The notes below the pieces were generated by a model that was given only the letters and a program-made list of their open reading frames with translations, was not told the origin of the DNA and ran no database searches. A stretch of 50,411 nucleotides of DNA, taken from a virus. The position numbers and the translations under genes are program-made. This document shows, piece by piece, positions 14,023-21,153 of this stretch. Numbering within the stretch: position 1 is the first letter of the stretch; each line of letters starts with the position of its first letter. Location: positions 1 through 50,411 of IMG/VR virus record IMGVR_UViG_3300042691_015059; one strand, given 5' to 3'.

Positions 14023-14406
14023 ATGACAGCACAAGAATTAATTGACTCCTTGCCGGAAGGTTTGAGGGGAACTCTTCAGATTCATATGTTTGACCGAGAG
14101 ATGGTTCCGACCGTTGGGTTCCCAGAACTCCGTCAGGTCGCAGTTCATGTTTATCTTGGTGGGACGATCACTCGTGCCGTGCTTGCAGAGGCCGAAGCGA
14201 AACTTCCTGCATGGCTTGAACGACAAGAACTTGCTCAGGCCCGACAGGGTGGAATCATCGAAGCGATCTTTGAGAAGTATCCGCTTGATGACCCAGAGAA
14301 CGTTCCAGATTGGCCGTGGCTTCCATGGGGGCCGCTGATCCGAGAGGACTGGTCTGATGAACTCACAGATTCGCTTGACGCAGCCGAAGCGTATCTCCAA
14401 GATTGA
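14023..14406 (+). CDS. Hypothetical protein, 127 aa
   Basis: AAAGGAG lies upstream of the ATG. The protein begins TAQELIDSLPEGLRG and contains a Trp/Pro-rich stretch (DWPWLPWGP) and an acidic C terminus. No family recognised. It heads a run of overlapping genes that continues to 14939. Confidence 0.75.
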   Translation: MTAQELIDSLPEGLRGTLQIHMFDREMVPTVGFPELRQVAVHVYLGGTITRAVLAEAEAKLPAWLERQELAQARQGGIIEAIFEKYPLDDPENVPDWPWLPWGPLIREDWSDELTDSLDAAEAYLQD

Positions 14407-14527
14407 AGTCGTAGATGAGTGGAGGCCGATTGATGTGGTTTTCATCATCCTCGTAACTGCTATTAGTTTTATGTTTGGGTATTGCTTCTTCAATCTGATA
14501 GCGAGACTCAGTGGGCGAACGTCATAA
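14357..14527 (+). CDS. Single-span membrane protein, 56 aa
   Basis: The ATG at 14357 lies inside the end of the upstream gene behind AGAGGACTGGTCTG. Residues about 25-50 (DVVFIILVTAISFMFGYCFF) form one membrane helix, with a basic N terminus (N-in). A small membrane protein near ssb could be a holin candidate, but a single helix and its position far from the endolysin make this a guess. Confidence 0.7.
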   Translation: MNSQIRLTQPKRISKIEVVDEWRPIDVVFIILVTAISFMFGYCFFNLIARLSGRTS

Positions 14528-14939
14528 GGCTCCGAGGAGTGAAGTTGTTTCCGTGCGTCGAATCGGTTCGTATGGAACGACATTCTGGGAGCATCAACTT
14601 GATTGTGGTCATGTGGAGCGGAGGAAGCGTCAGTCTCCGAAGTCCCGTATCGGCTGTAAAACCTGCAAGCAGAACGAGAGTCTTCTGGTCAACATCCTCA
14701 AGAACGAGGAGGAGCCGGGTGACTCAATTGCGGTGGAGTTGGAGGTGATTCGGTTGACTGCTGGGATTGCCGCAGCACTTGGTGTTCCGCAGGAGGCCGT
14801 AACCGTAAGCGTCAGTGCCGATTCGGGTAAGCCGAGGGTTGCTGGGGCGATGGTTTGGTTGCATCTTCAGGCCGCAAAAAATGTTGCGTTGCGACTTGAC
14901 AAAACTCAAGACTTTGATAGTGTTACCGAAATCTTCTAA
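14511..14939 (+). CDS. Hypothetical phage protein with Cys/His knuckle, 142 aa
   Basis: GTG start at 14511, overlapping the previous gene by 17 bases. The N-terminal part has LDCGHVERRKR and IGCKTC, likely one zinc site; such a CGH...GCxxC module is common in small actinophage proteins. The C-terminal half (LEVIRLTAGIAAALGVP...) is helix-rich. Function unknown. Confidence 0.75.
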   Translation: MGERHKAPRSEVVSVRRIGSYGTTFWEHQLDCGHVERRKRQSPKSRIGCKTCKQNESLLVNILKNEEEPGDSIAVELEVIRLTAGIAAALGVPQEAVTVSVSADSGKPRVAGAMVWLHLQAAKNVALRLDKTQDFDSVTEIF

Positions 14940-14970
14940 TAACTAACTACCAACACATACAAGGAAACAA

Positions 14971-15909
14971 ATGAACAGCACCGAACGTCTTACCCGCAAT
15001 GACCAAATCGTCACCGATCACAATGACGGACTCCGAAACACGGAAATTGCACAAAAGTATGGAGTCTCAGTAGCGACAATTATGAGTGTCGTCCGAGAAG
15101 CACGAGACAAGGGACAAGTAACCCGTCCCATCCGAAGTCGATCAAAGCAACACGCCGAACAAACCGCTCAGCGAACAGCACGGATCATTGAGATGTACCA
15201 GTCAAAGATGTCGATGGCCGAAGTTGGGGAAAAGTTTGGAATTTCCCGTGAACGAGTCCGGCAAGTCCTCAAAGAAAACGGAGTCGAATCCCGAAGCATC
15301 GGGTCGTACCACACCAGCAAATACAACGACTGGGCCGTCACAAACGGAGATGCAATCAACGCCAAGTTCGATGAACTCCGGTCCATCAACAAGGTTGTCG
15401 AAGCAATGCCAGAATTCTCAGAGAGTTGGATTCGCAAATTCCTCTCACCACGAAAGAATGAAACAATCCACTCAGCAAAGTTCCATCGCTTCTGGACAAA
15501 CGAACGAATCGTTGAAGTCCTCCGCATGGCAGCAAGTCATGACCATCGACTCACCGTCAAGATGTATAACGACTGGCGAGAAAGCGGTGTGACTTACGAA
15601 GGACGCACACCACCCACTTACACATTGATCATTTGGCGATTCGGTTCATGGCGCAAGGGAATTGAGACTGCGGGGCTTCTGAGCACCCGCACAACGAAGC
15701 GTATTTACCGACGCTCATGGTCTTCCGAAGATGTCCTCAATTCCGTTCGCTCATACGTCAAACAGTCACTTGACAACGAATCAAGGCCGACGTTCGCTGG
15801 TTACGAGGCTTGGGCAAAAGCATCCCGTGGAGAACATCCGAGTGGCTCATACCTCCGTTGGTCAACCGGAAAAGGCTGGGCTGGGTTGCTCCGTGAGGCG
15901 ACTTCGTGA
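14971..15909 (+). CDS. HTH protein with homing-endonuclease-associated repeats, 312 aa
   Basis: Two helix-turn-helix units open the protein: residues about 20-45 (NTEIAQKYGVSVATIMSVV) and about 80-105 (MAEVGEKFGISRERVRQVL, sigma-region-4-like). Two repeats of the homing-endonuclease-associated type follow (WTNERIVEVLRMAA...FGSWRKGIETAGL, and WSSEDVLNSVRSYV...). These repeats usually bind DNA and often accompany a nuclease, but no HNH or GIY catalytic motif is visible, so it is probably a DNA-binding regulator or a nuclease relic. Related in domain type to 18912-19346. Confidence 0.85.
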   Translation: MNSTERLTRNDQIVTDHNDGLRNTEIAQKYGVSVATIMSVVREARDKGQVTRPIRSRSKQHAEQTAQRTARIIEMYQSKMSMAEVGEKFGISRERVRQVLKENGVESRSIGSYHTSKYNDWAVTNGDAINAKFDELRSINKVVEAMPEFSESWIRKFLSPRKNETIHSAKFHRFWTNERIVEVLRMAASHDHRLTVKMYNDWRESGVTYEGRTPPTYTLIIWRFGSWRKGIETAGLLSTRTTKRIYRRSWSSEDVLNSVRSYVKQSLDNESRPTFAGYEAWAKASRGEHPSGSYLRWSTGKGWAGLLREATS

Positions 15910-16382
15910 TTCCCACTGCTGGGAATGTTCTTTACCCACATGAAGCCAAATGGCTGAAAGCCTGCGATGTCCTTGCACCGATCTTTTCGACCTGTGCAAA
16001 ACGTCAATACTTCGCCGTAGTGCTTGCACCAAATAAGCGAGTTGCTGGTGTTGGATACAACGGGTCTCCACCCGGAATGGCCCACTGTGTCGATGGTGCC
16101 TGTCCTCGGCTGCACGAGGGTGCTGCAAACGGGTCGAACTACGACTCATGCATCTCTCAGCACGCTGAGGCGGGCGCACTCCTCTGGTCGGATCAGTCGC
16201 TCCGTCAGGGTGGAACGCTCATCGTCAACGGACCCCCATGCATGGGATGCGCCAAGTTGATTGCTTCATCAGGGGTGTCTCGGCTGGCGTGCTATTCGGA
16301 TTCCTCGTATCAGGACTGGAACTCTGTGTCAGACTTCTTGGTCTCTGGGGGAATTACTGTTGTTGAAAGGGCAAGGCCGTGA
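15906..16382 (+). CDS. dCMP deaminase, 158 aa
   Basis: ComE/dCMP-deaminase type: VGYNGSPPGMAHC, then HAEAGALL (zinc His, catalytic Glu) and PPCMGC (zinc Cys). The enzyme converts dCMP to dUMP, feeding thymidylate synthesis; the ThyX gene at 24647 would use the product. GTG start at 15906 overlaps the TGA of the preceding gene, so it is coupled. Length normal for the family. Confidence 0.93.
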   Translation: MIPTAGNVLYPHEAKWLKACDVLAPIFSTCAKRQYFAVVLAPNKRVAGVGYNGSPPGMAHCVDGACPRLHEGAANGSNYDSCISQHAEAGALLWSDQSLRQGGTLIVNGPPCMGCAKLIASSGVSRLACYSDSSYQDWNSVSDFLVSGGITVVERARP

Positions 16383-16600
16383 CTGAAGAAGAACTTGATG
16401 AGATGATCCGTGTCGTAAGACAGGATGCTGGTTTAATCAAAGTCTTCGTGAAGGACGAAGGGGTTCACACTGATCTCCGTCCAATCCTGATCGAACAAAT
16501 GAAAGAGCACAAGCGGGTGATTGCTGAACTCGCAGAGTCCCGTAAAGAGGCGAAAGACCTCAACGAACGACTTACCCGTGTTGCCAACAGGGACTGGTGA
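16379..16600 (+). CDS. Helical hypothetical protein, 73 aa
   Basis: GTG start overlapping the stop of the dCMP deaminase. The protein is highly charged and helical throughout (EQMKEHKRVIAELAESRKEA), probably a short coiled coil. No family recognised. Confidence 0.75.
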   Translation: MTEEELDEMIRVVRQDAGLIKVFVKDEGVHTDLRPILIEQMKEHKRVIAELAESRKEAKDLNERLTRVANRDW

Positions 16601-16604
16601 TTAG

Positions 16605-16883
16605 ATGAATGCCGAGTCGGTATGGACGTGGGTTCTGTTTGGGTTTGAACTCATGGGGATCACTGGGATGTGGTTCATTGGCCGCAAACTTTGGTGGGGA
16701 TGGGCAATCGTGCTCACTCACTCCATCCCTTGGTTTATTTATTCGGTGATTTACGACAAGCCGGGGTTCATTGCGATGTCGTTCATGTGGTGGTCAATGA
16801 ACTTCTTCAACATGGTGAAGTGGCGTAAAGAAGAACGATCAACTGCCGCAGACCCAAGTGACTTCGGTAGTCAAAGTCGCTAA
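16605..16883 (+). CDS. Membrane protein with two or three spans, 92 aa
   Basis: Hydrophobic, Trp-rich segments at about 6-26, 30-50 and 56-72 (WTWVLFGFELMGITGMWFIG; WAIVLTHSIPWFIYSVIY) make it a multi-span inner-membrane protein. In phages such proteins can be holins or nucleoside transporters; Trp richness would also fit a nicotinamide-mononucleotide-transporter-like fold, but that is speculative. Overlaps a convergent gene by 45 bases. Confidence 0.75.
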   Translation: MNAESVWTWVLFGFELMGITGMWFIGRKLWWGWAIVLTHSIPWFIYSVIYDKPGFIAMSFMWWSMNFFNMVKWRKEERSTAADPSDFGSQSR

Positions 16884-17357
16884 TTCAGACAAACTGATCT
16901 GGGTGTTTGGGAGTGGAAACTGGGATTCGACTGTTGGTTCCGATCCATCAACGCAGGGCATTCCGCCCGGTATGCGATTCCCGTTTTCGTCGTAACCCCA
17001 GAACAATCTGAGGAGTGGGCTGCATCCCCAGAAGTCCCGTGGTCCTGCTTTGGACAACTGGTTCTGTGTCATGCCGGTGTAGTCGGGGAAGGGGTGCACC
17101 TGATCACATCCGTCGATCAGGTCGATGATGTCTCCGGTCGCTTCGTCAATTGCTGTGGTTTGCTGACTGATGATGGTGCTAGTCGTGCTGCTGGTACTTG
17201 TCGAACTCGTACTGCTGCTGGTCGAACTGGTTGTTTCGCTGACTGATGTGATCGTGTTGGTGTCGATTGGTTCTTGCGCTTGAACGCCAACAGTCGCCAC
17301 CCATGTGAGAGTGACGACTGTGAGTGCGCCAAGCCCGAAGGCTATTGCGTTCTTCAT
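16839..17357 (-). CDS. Secreted Ser/Thr-rich protein, 172 aa
   Basis: A Sec signal peptide (MKNAIAFGLGALTVVTLTWV, cut after VQA) is followed by a low-complexity Ser/Thr stretch of about 35 residues and a folded C-terminal part with five cysteines. Such a layout suggests a surface-anchored or periplasmic protein, perhaps modifying the infected cell surface. The ATG overlaps the stop of the upstream gene. No family recognised. Confidence 0.75.
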   Translation of the reverse strand: MKNAIAFGLGALTVVTLTWVATVGVQAQEPIDTNTITSVSETTSSTSSSTSSTSTSSTTSTIISQQTTAIDEATGDIIDLIDGCDQVHPFPDYTGMTQNQLSKAGPRDFWGCSPLLRLFWGYDENGNRIPGGMPCVDGSEPTVESQFPLPNTQISLSELATLTTEVTWVCGS

Positions 17358-17656
17358 TGTTTATCTGCTACGAACTTCCGTCCGGCGACGACACCATTGG
17401 CGATGATCTTGCTGAACTGGTTCATCTTGGCTCCGACTTCCTTCATCGAATCGTCTTCGTTGGGAGCGAATCCCATGACGAACTTTTCGGAGTAGACGAC
17501 AATGATGACTTTCTCATCGAATGTCGGGATGACGATAGGGCCGTCTCCGTCGATGGTCGATGCCGGTGCTGTCATGACGACGATCTCTGTTCCGTCATGG
17601 GCGTATGCCTGTGCCATGACGTTGGGGTCTTCGTTCTTTTCGAACTCTACTTTCAT
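17354..17656 (-). CDS. Hypothetical protein, 100 aa
   Basis: GGAAGTGAGGAAATC precedes the ATG at 17656. The protein has several beta strands (TEIVVMTAPAS, KVIIVVYSEKFVMGF) and a helical end. No family recognised. It lies between a lipoprotein gene and the secreted protein gene in one operon. Confidence 0.8.
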   Translation of the reverse strand: MKVEFEKNEDPNVMAQAYAHDGTEIVVMTAPASTIDGDGPIVIPTFDEKVIIVVYSEKFVMGFAPNEDDSMKEVGAKMNQFSKIIANGVVAGRKFVADKQ

Positions 17657-17663
17657 GATTTCC

Positions 17664-17867
17664 TCACTTCCATGGTGGGCGACTGGTGTCGGGAACCTTG
17701 ACGAATAGTGGGCGCTGTGGTCCGCAGACCTTGTTACCCATCGTCTCGCAGTCCCAACAGGGCTGATCCTCTTCGCATCTCTCAGCGGTCTTGTCGTTTC
17801 CGATGTTGGAGCATCCGGTGAGGACGAGGGCTGTGGTGAGTGCGATGGCTGTGATGATCTTCTTCAT
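17664..17867 (-). CDS. Small lipoprotein, 67 aa
   Basis: The signal sequence ends in the lipobox LTGC (Cys19), so the mature protein is probably anchored to the outer face of the membrane. The mature part is short with the motif WDCETMGNKVCG, shared with the lipoprotein at 20021-20266. Phage lipoproteins often block superinfection; that role is inferred here. Promoter at 17907-17935. Confidence 0.85.
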   Translation of the reverse strand: MKKIITAIALTTALVLTGCSNIGNDKTAERCEEDQPCWDCETMGNKVCGPQRPLFVKVPDTSRPPWK

Positions 17868-17906
17868 AGTTGCTCCTTATGGTTGCGCCTCTGTGGCGAT
17901 GAAGTA

Positions 17907-17935
17907 ACTATACCGTATCTGGAAATTCGTGTCAA
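17907..17935 (-). promoter_or_regulatory. Consensus early promoter for the 17867-16839 operon
   Basis: Minus strand: TTGACA, 17 bp, TATAGT, preceded by GACT. Confidence 0.8.
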
Positions 17936-18120
17936 GTCATTTCGAAGATTTCTTCAGACCCGTCCATGATCTCTGCTTCAACCGCTCTGGACAGAACCGC
18001 ACGTCGTCCATCGCGAAGACATCCGTCGCAACGATCTCCGATGTACCCATTCGAACAGTTGTTGTCACGATGAGGACATGGTTCGACTGGGGCAATGATG
18101 ATCTGGTTTGTGGTGGTCAC
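17932..18120 (-). CDS. Cys-rich small protein, 62 aa
   Basis: GTG start at 18120 behind AGGAGGAAGAC. Cysteines and His in CPHRDNNCSNGYIGDRCDGC resemble a compact zinc knuckle. The C-terminal half is helical and acidic. Three 8-bp tandem repeats lie 36-60 bases upstream. Function unknown. Confidence 0.75.
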   Translation of the reverse strand: MTTTNQIIIAPVEPCPHRDNNCSNGYIGDRCDGCLRDGRRAVLSRAVEAEIMDGSEEIFEMT

Positions 18121-18155
18121 GTCTTCCTCCTGTTACTGCTGTCTGGTTGGATGCT

Positions 18156-18179
18156 GCATTACCGCATTACTGCATTGCG
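18156..18179. repeat. Three tandem 8-bp repeats (GCATTACC/GCATTACT/GCATTGCG)
   Basis: The copies are exactly head to tail, between the end of the HTH gene (18194-18670) and the start of 17932-18120. Their position fits an operator. Confidence 0.55.
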
Positions 18180-18193
18180 GGACTGTCGGCGGA

Positions 18194-18670
18194 TCAGGCT
18201 TTCTTCGCTGCCTGTCGCTCGGCCTTGATGTCACGAATCTCGTACTTACCCCGACCCGACTTCACGAACGTGCCAATGTTCTCGTTGATGAACTTGATGG
18301 CTGTCGCATACGAAACACCACCCGCATCTGCAACTTCCTGCGGAGTGACGACCTCACCGATGTGATCACCAGCCCACTCGGTCATAGCCTTGCGCTTGTC
18401 CTTGCTGCCCTGCTTGCGAGCAATGGCTTCCTCCACTGCGCTCTCACCGCAAAGCATCCTGATGACAGTCCCGGCAATGGAGTAATGGCTAAGCACTTGA
18501 GGGTCAGCGACATCTCCGTTGATGCGAATGACGCACATCGCTCGGTACTTCTCCGTGACGATGAACTTCTCGTCCTTCGGGATGAGCGAGTCGCCCCCGT
18601 ACTTGTTGAGCAGGGTCCGATACTCGTCTTGGAACTCTTGGTCGATCTTGTCTGTGTTGATGGTTTTCAT
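18194..18670 (-). CDS. Winged-HTH-like phage protein, 158 aa
   Basis: The start at 18670 follows AGAAGGGAAGTCATT and overlaps the upstream stop. The N-terminal part is alpha/beta; residues about 105-145 (GEVVTPQEVADAGGVSYATAIKFINEN) look like a helix-turn-helix with a wing ending in a basic tail. It is probably a DNA-binding regulator. The tandem repeats just downstream could be its site, but this is untested. Confidence 0.75.
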   Translation of the reverse strand: MKTINTDKIDQEFQDEYRTLLNKYGGDSLIPKDEKFIVTEKYRAMCVIRINGDVADPQVLSHYSIAGTVIRMLCGESAVEEAIARKQGSKDKRKAMTEWAGDHIGEVVTPQEVADAGGVSYATAIKFINENIGTFVKSGRGKYEIRDIKAERQAAKKA

Positions 18671-18840
18671 AATGACTTCCCTTCTGTGATGGCGAACTTG
18701 TCGGCAAGGCGTTCGTACTCTATGAACGCTGCGTAGAACTGATCTCGGATGTCGGGATTCTTTTGTTTCATCGCCATGCTCTTAGCCTTTTCGGCAAGAC
18801 GGCGATAGGCCCGTTCTTCTGCTGATGTGATGGTTTCCAT
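18667..18840 (-). CDS. Small helical protein, 57 aa
   Basis: The ATG at 18840 follows AAAGGAGAAGACA; the stop overlaps the next start in ATGA. The protein is one or two charged helices (AEERAYRRLAEKAKSMAMKQ). No family recognised. It opens the operon that includes the HTH protein. Confidence 0.7.
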   Translation of the reverse strand: METITSAEERAYRRLAEKAKSMAMKQKNPDIRDQFYAAFIEYERLADKFAITEGKSL

Positions 18841-18911
18841 TGTCTTCTCCTTTGGTTCTATCTATGTAACGCACGAAACAGGTGAAAGTGTGCACGAAGG
18901 GTAAAAGTATT

Positions 18912-19346
18912 TCAGTCCGTCCTCGTCAGGTGTCGGATACCTCTGAGGAGGGCGATGTTCCATGACCCCATGCGCTCACAGGTCACGGATAGGCATGGGC
19001 GATTCCTCTGCTTAGCCCACGACTGGTAACCCTCGGAACTGATGACGGTCATCGTTGATGCCGCCCACTTGACATAGAGGGCGACGGACTTGACGATCTC
19101 ACGGTCAGACCACTTGAACGTCTTCGGTGTGCGCCCGTGCTGAAGTCCCGCCAGTAGCACGGCACGGTTCCACGATCCCAGTCTCGTCTCAACGGTTGAG
19201 GCTGATGGGAGCGACCGGCCTGCTTCGGCTGCGTCTCTGACTGCTGTCTTGTAGGCGATGCGGGTGATGTCTCCCCGCTCGTCGGCTGCGAGTCTGATGG
19301 CTGCGAGGATGTCGTCCTCTGTCCAGACCTGACGGTACTCACTCAT
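18912..19346 (-). CDS. Homing-endonuclease-associated repeat protein, 144 aa
   Basis: Two repeats of the homing-endonuclease-associated type: residues about 6-65 (WTEDDILAAIRLAAD ... LGSWNRAVLLAGL) and about 75-138 (WSDREIVKSVALYV ... MGSWNIALLRG). No nuclease motif is present. The second repeat resembles that of 14971-15909 (the SxGYxxWAK string). Probably DNA-binding. The start overlaps the 31-residue upstream gene. Confidence 0.8.
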   Translation of the reverse strand: MSEYRQVWTEDDILAAIRLAADERGDITRIAYKTAVRDAAEAGRSLPSASTVETRLGSWNRAVLLAGLQHGRTPKTFKWSDREIVKSVALYVKWAASTMTVISSEGYQSWAKQRNRPCLSVTCERMGSWNIALLRGIRHLTRTD

Positions 19347-19434
19347 GTGTCAAGTCCTGATCGTGGAGGAATGCCCACCTCTTGCCTACTGTCACGACGA
19401 ACTGCCACCTTCCAACGGTTACATAGAAATACAT
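19339..19434 (-). CDS. Mini-protein, 31 aa
   Basis: GAGGAGACCACT precedes the ATG at 19434, and the stop overlaps the next gene in ATGAGTGA. The sequence is strand-rich (MYFYVTVGRWQFVVTVGKRW), like a single beta hairpin. The promoter at 19464-19492 drives it. The ribosome site, coupling and promoter support a real gene. Confidence 0.65.
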   Translation of the reverse strand: MYFYVTVGRWQFVVTVGKRWAFLHDQDLTHE

Positions 19435-19463
19435 AGTGGTCTCCTCTTTCGGTTGATGACATG

Positions 19464-19492
19464 AGTGTATCTGATGCGTTGCTCTCTGTCAA
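19464..19492 (-). promoter_or_regulatory. Consensus early promoter for 19434-18912
   Basis: Minus strand: TTGACA, 17 bp, TACACT, preceded by GACT. It overlaps the last codons of 19489-19881. Confidence 0.75.
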
Positions 19493-19881
19493 GTCTTTGT
19501 CGAGATTTGTTTGGAGGTGGCTGCTCGCCGGTCCTGCCAAGATTCGATCAGACCAAACATCTTCGTGACCGCCCATTGCGAGACCGTGTGGAGATCGACC
19601 TTCCTGTCGAAGAACGTGCCTGCGTCACCCGGCCACCACTCCGCATCGTGTTCCGCTTGACCGTTCTCGTCAGGTCCGTAGAAGGTGACGAGGACGAGGT
19701 AGGAGACGACGGACGTTGATCCCTCCACGACTTCGAACAAGTACCCCATCAGGTAGTCCCGGTCAAGAGTGAGGGCGACGCTGTTGATGTAGGTATCCCC
19801 ATCGACATCCCAATAGTCAGGGTACGGCTGGGCTGGGGCGGCGAGGAACGTGTCGATGATGTCTGTGCGTGTCGCTGTCAT
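19489..19881 (-). CDS. Hypothetical acidic protein, 130 aa
   Basis: GAAAGGAGCAGCG precedes the ATG at 19881. The middle (YLMGYLFEVVEGSTSVVSYLVLVTFYGP) is beta-strand-rich and the surface is acidic. No family recognised. Third gene of the 20266-19489 operon. Confidence 0.75.
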   Translation of the reverse strand: MTATRTDIIDTFLAAPAQPYPDYWDVDGDTYINSVALTLDRDYLMGYLFEVVEGSTSVVSYLVLVTFYGPDENGQAEHDAEWWPGDAGTFFDRKVDLHTVSQWAVTKMFGLIESWQDRRAATSKQISTKT

Positions 19882-20021
19882 CGCTGCTCCTTTCGTGGGA
19901 GGTATTTGTAGGCCGCTGCTCTCGCCTGCTTTCGCTGCTTGCGTGTGCTGACCTGTTGGGCCAGTCCGTAGAGGGAGAGGGCTGTCAGGGTGAGGATGGA
20001 GAGGACGTAGAGGGTAGCCAT
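19878..20021 (-). CDS. Single-span membrane protein, 47 aa
   Basis: The ATG at 20021 overlaps the lipoprotein stop (TGATG), and its own stop overlaps the next start. One N-terminal membrane helix (MATLYVLSILTLTALSLYGL) is followed by a very basic cytoplasmic tail (STRKQRKQARAAA). Possible membrane-anchored effector. Confidence 0.7.
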   Translation of the reverse strand: MATLYVLSILTLTALSLYGLAQQVSTRKQRKQARAAAYKYLPRKEQR

Positions 20022-20266
20022 CACTTACCCACCTTGGGGGTGAGGTGGCCGTAGCACTTCGCCACATAGAGAGGACATTCGTCAGGGTTGAGGAGGACGA
20101 CACCCTCAGGGAGATCGTCCCCACATACTCGGTTGCCCATTGTGCGACAGTCCCAACGAGGGTCATCTTCTTCGATCCTGTCCGCCTGTTTGGGGGACTC
20201 GCCTGCTCCGCATCCTGTGAGGATGAGGGCGAGGGTAATGCCTGCTGCTGCGAGTGACTTCTTCAT
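20021..20266 (-). CDS. Lipoprotein, 81 aa, paralogue of 17664-17867
   Basis: The signal peptide ends in the lipobox LTGC (Cys19). The mature part has EEDDPRWDCRTMGNRVCG, matching EEDQPCWDCETMGNKVCG in the other lipoprotein, plus a longer Cys-containing C terminus. CAGGAGCCACCAAC precedes the ATG at 20266. It is probably membrane-anchored on the outside; a superinfection-exclusion role is possible but unproven. Confidence 0.85.
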   Translation of the reverse strand: MKKSLAAAGITLALILTGCGAGESPKQADRIEEDDPRWDCRTMGNRVCGDDLPEGVVLLNPDECPLYVAKCYGHLTPKVGK

Positions 20267-20314
20267 GTTGGTGGCTCCTGTGTTGGTAGATGGTCGGTGT
20301 TCCCGACAAGGGAC

Positions 20315-20343
20315 AAGGTACAACACTCTCCCCGCTGTGTCAA
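20315..20343 (-). promoter_or_regulatory. Consensus early promoter for the 20266-19489 operon
   Basis: Minus strand: TTGACA, 17 bp, TACCTT, preceded by GACT. Confidence 0.75.
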
Positions 20344-20372
20344 GTCTTTCGTGATGTTTATTTGGTGAGGGA

Positions 20373-20645
20373 TCACCAGTCACGGAATGCCCGACCCCAA
20401 CGGGGTGATGTGCTGCGGAGGTACGTCGCTAGTTCGGGGTACTTCTCCTCAAGCATTCCGGGGAGGAGGACGTGAACGGCAACGTCAATGCTGCGAACGA
20501 ATCGACAAGGCGAACCCCATGGGAATCGACTGACGGGTGACTGTTCGGTGAGGCGAGCGAACTCTAGGGTCACTCGTACATCCACGTCCCACGGGTCTAG
20601 TCCAATGGTGTCGGCTATGCGTTTGATGTGTGTCATTGTTTCCAT
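20373..20645 (-). CDS. Hypothetical protein, 90 aa; leaderless
   Basis: The ATG at 20645 is six bases after the -10 box CATACT with no ribosome site, so it should be translated from a leaderless mRNA. The start METMTHIKRIADTIGLDP and the middle look like a small alpha/beta protein (DVDVRVTLEFARL). An inner ATG three codons in is also possible. No family recognised. Confidence 0.75.
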   Translation of the reverse strand: METMTHIKRIADTIGLDPWDVDVRVTLEFARLTEQSPVSRFPWGSPCRFVRSIDVAVHVLLPGMLEEKYPELATYLRSTSPRWGRAFRDW

Positions 20646-20651
20646 GTGGTT

Positions 20652-20680
20652 AGTATGACACGCCTTTGGTGTGGTGTCAA
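20652..20680 (-). promoter_or_regulatory. Leaderless early promoter for 20373-20645
   Basis: Minus strand: TTGACA, 17 bp, CATACT, six bases, ATG. Preceded by GACT. Confidence 0.8.
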
Positions 20681-20708
20681 GTCATTCAGATAAATAGATG
20701 GGAGAGGG

Positions 20709-20918
20709 TTACCTCTCTTGGGGGTAAATGGTCTCTACGACGTAGCCCTTGCTCCGGTCGATGACGACGCTGACGTGTGGCCACTCTTGGAGGATCATGG
20801 TGAGCATCCCGCCATAGTCGGACTTCACTTTGTAGCCCATGTCTAAGTAGAACTTGCGGCACTCTTGGGTTTCACGGTTGACCTTGCGAATGTGTTCGAT
20901 GCTGATGTGTTCGTCCAT
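20709..20918 (-). CDS. Hypothetical protein, 69 aa
   Basis: AAAGGGGACACAC precedes the ATG at 20918. The protein reads as helix (EHIRKVNRETQECRKFYLD) then strands (YKVKSDYGGMLTMIL, HVSVVIDRSKGYVVETI). No family recognised. Single-gene unit. Confidence 0.75.
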   Translation of the reverse strand: MDEHISIEHIRKVNRETQECRKFYLDMGYKVKSDYGGMLTMILQEWPHVSVVIDRSKGYVVETIYPQER

Positions 20919-20953
20919 GTGTGTCCCCTTTGTGTGGTTCTTTCGATAGGCAC

Positions 20954-20982
20954 AAGGTACACCATAGCCGTACACTTGTCAA
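20954..20982 (-). promoter_or_regulatory. Consensus early promoter for 20709-20918
   Basis: Minus strand: TTGACA, 17 bp, TACCTT, preceded by GACT. Confidence 0.75.
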
Positions 20983-20997
20983 GTCTTTCAGGTAAAT

Positions 20998-21031
20998 AAA
21001 AAACCCCCCAGCCTTTCGCAAGACTGAGGGG
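20998..21031 (-). terminator. Rho-independent terminator
   Basis: A C-rich/G-rich stem (21004-21015 with 21020-21031, two mismatches, TCGC loop) followed on the minus strand by a run of six T. It ends the 21038-21103 transcript. Confidence 0.85.
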
Positions 21032-21037
21032 CAGGTG

Positions 21038-21103
21038 CTACTTGATCCCCTTCAGAGTAAAGTAGAAGAAGAGGGGAAGAAGAGCGATGATGATGAACGA
21101 CAT
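21038..21103 (-). CDS. Membrane micro-protein, 21 aa
   Basis: AAAGAAAGGAAGCACCT precedes the ATG at 21103. The whole peptide is one hydrophobic helix (FIIIALLPLFFYF) with a GIK tail. A promoter 50 bases upstream and a terminator just after the stop make it a complete transcription unit of about 120 bases. It could be a toxic or holin-like peptide; unproven. Confidence 0.55.
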   Translation of the reverse strand: MSFIIIALLPLFFYFTLKGIK

Positions 21104-21153
21104 AGGTGCTTCCTTTCTTTGGTGTTGCTGAGGTGTTCCCCTCAACAAGAGAC

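Noticed and set aside
18095-18736. 213-codon plus-strand frame
   Set aside because: It covers the HTH gene on the other strand; that gene has coupling, a ribosome site and a folded-looking product.
19343-19576. 77-codon minus-strand frame
   Set aside because: It crosses a consensus promoter; the 31-codon frame beside it has the ribosome site and the coupled stop.
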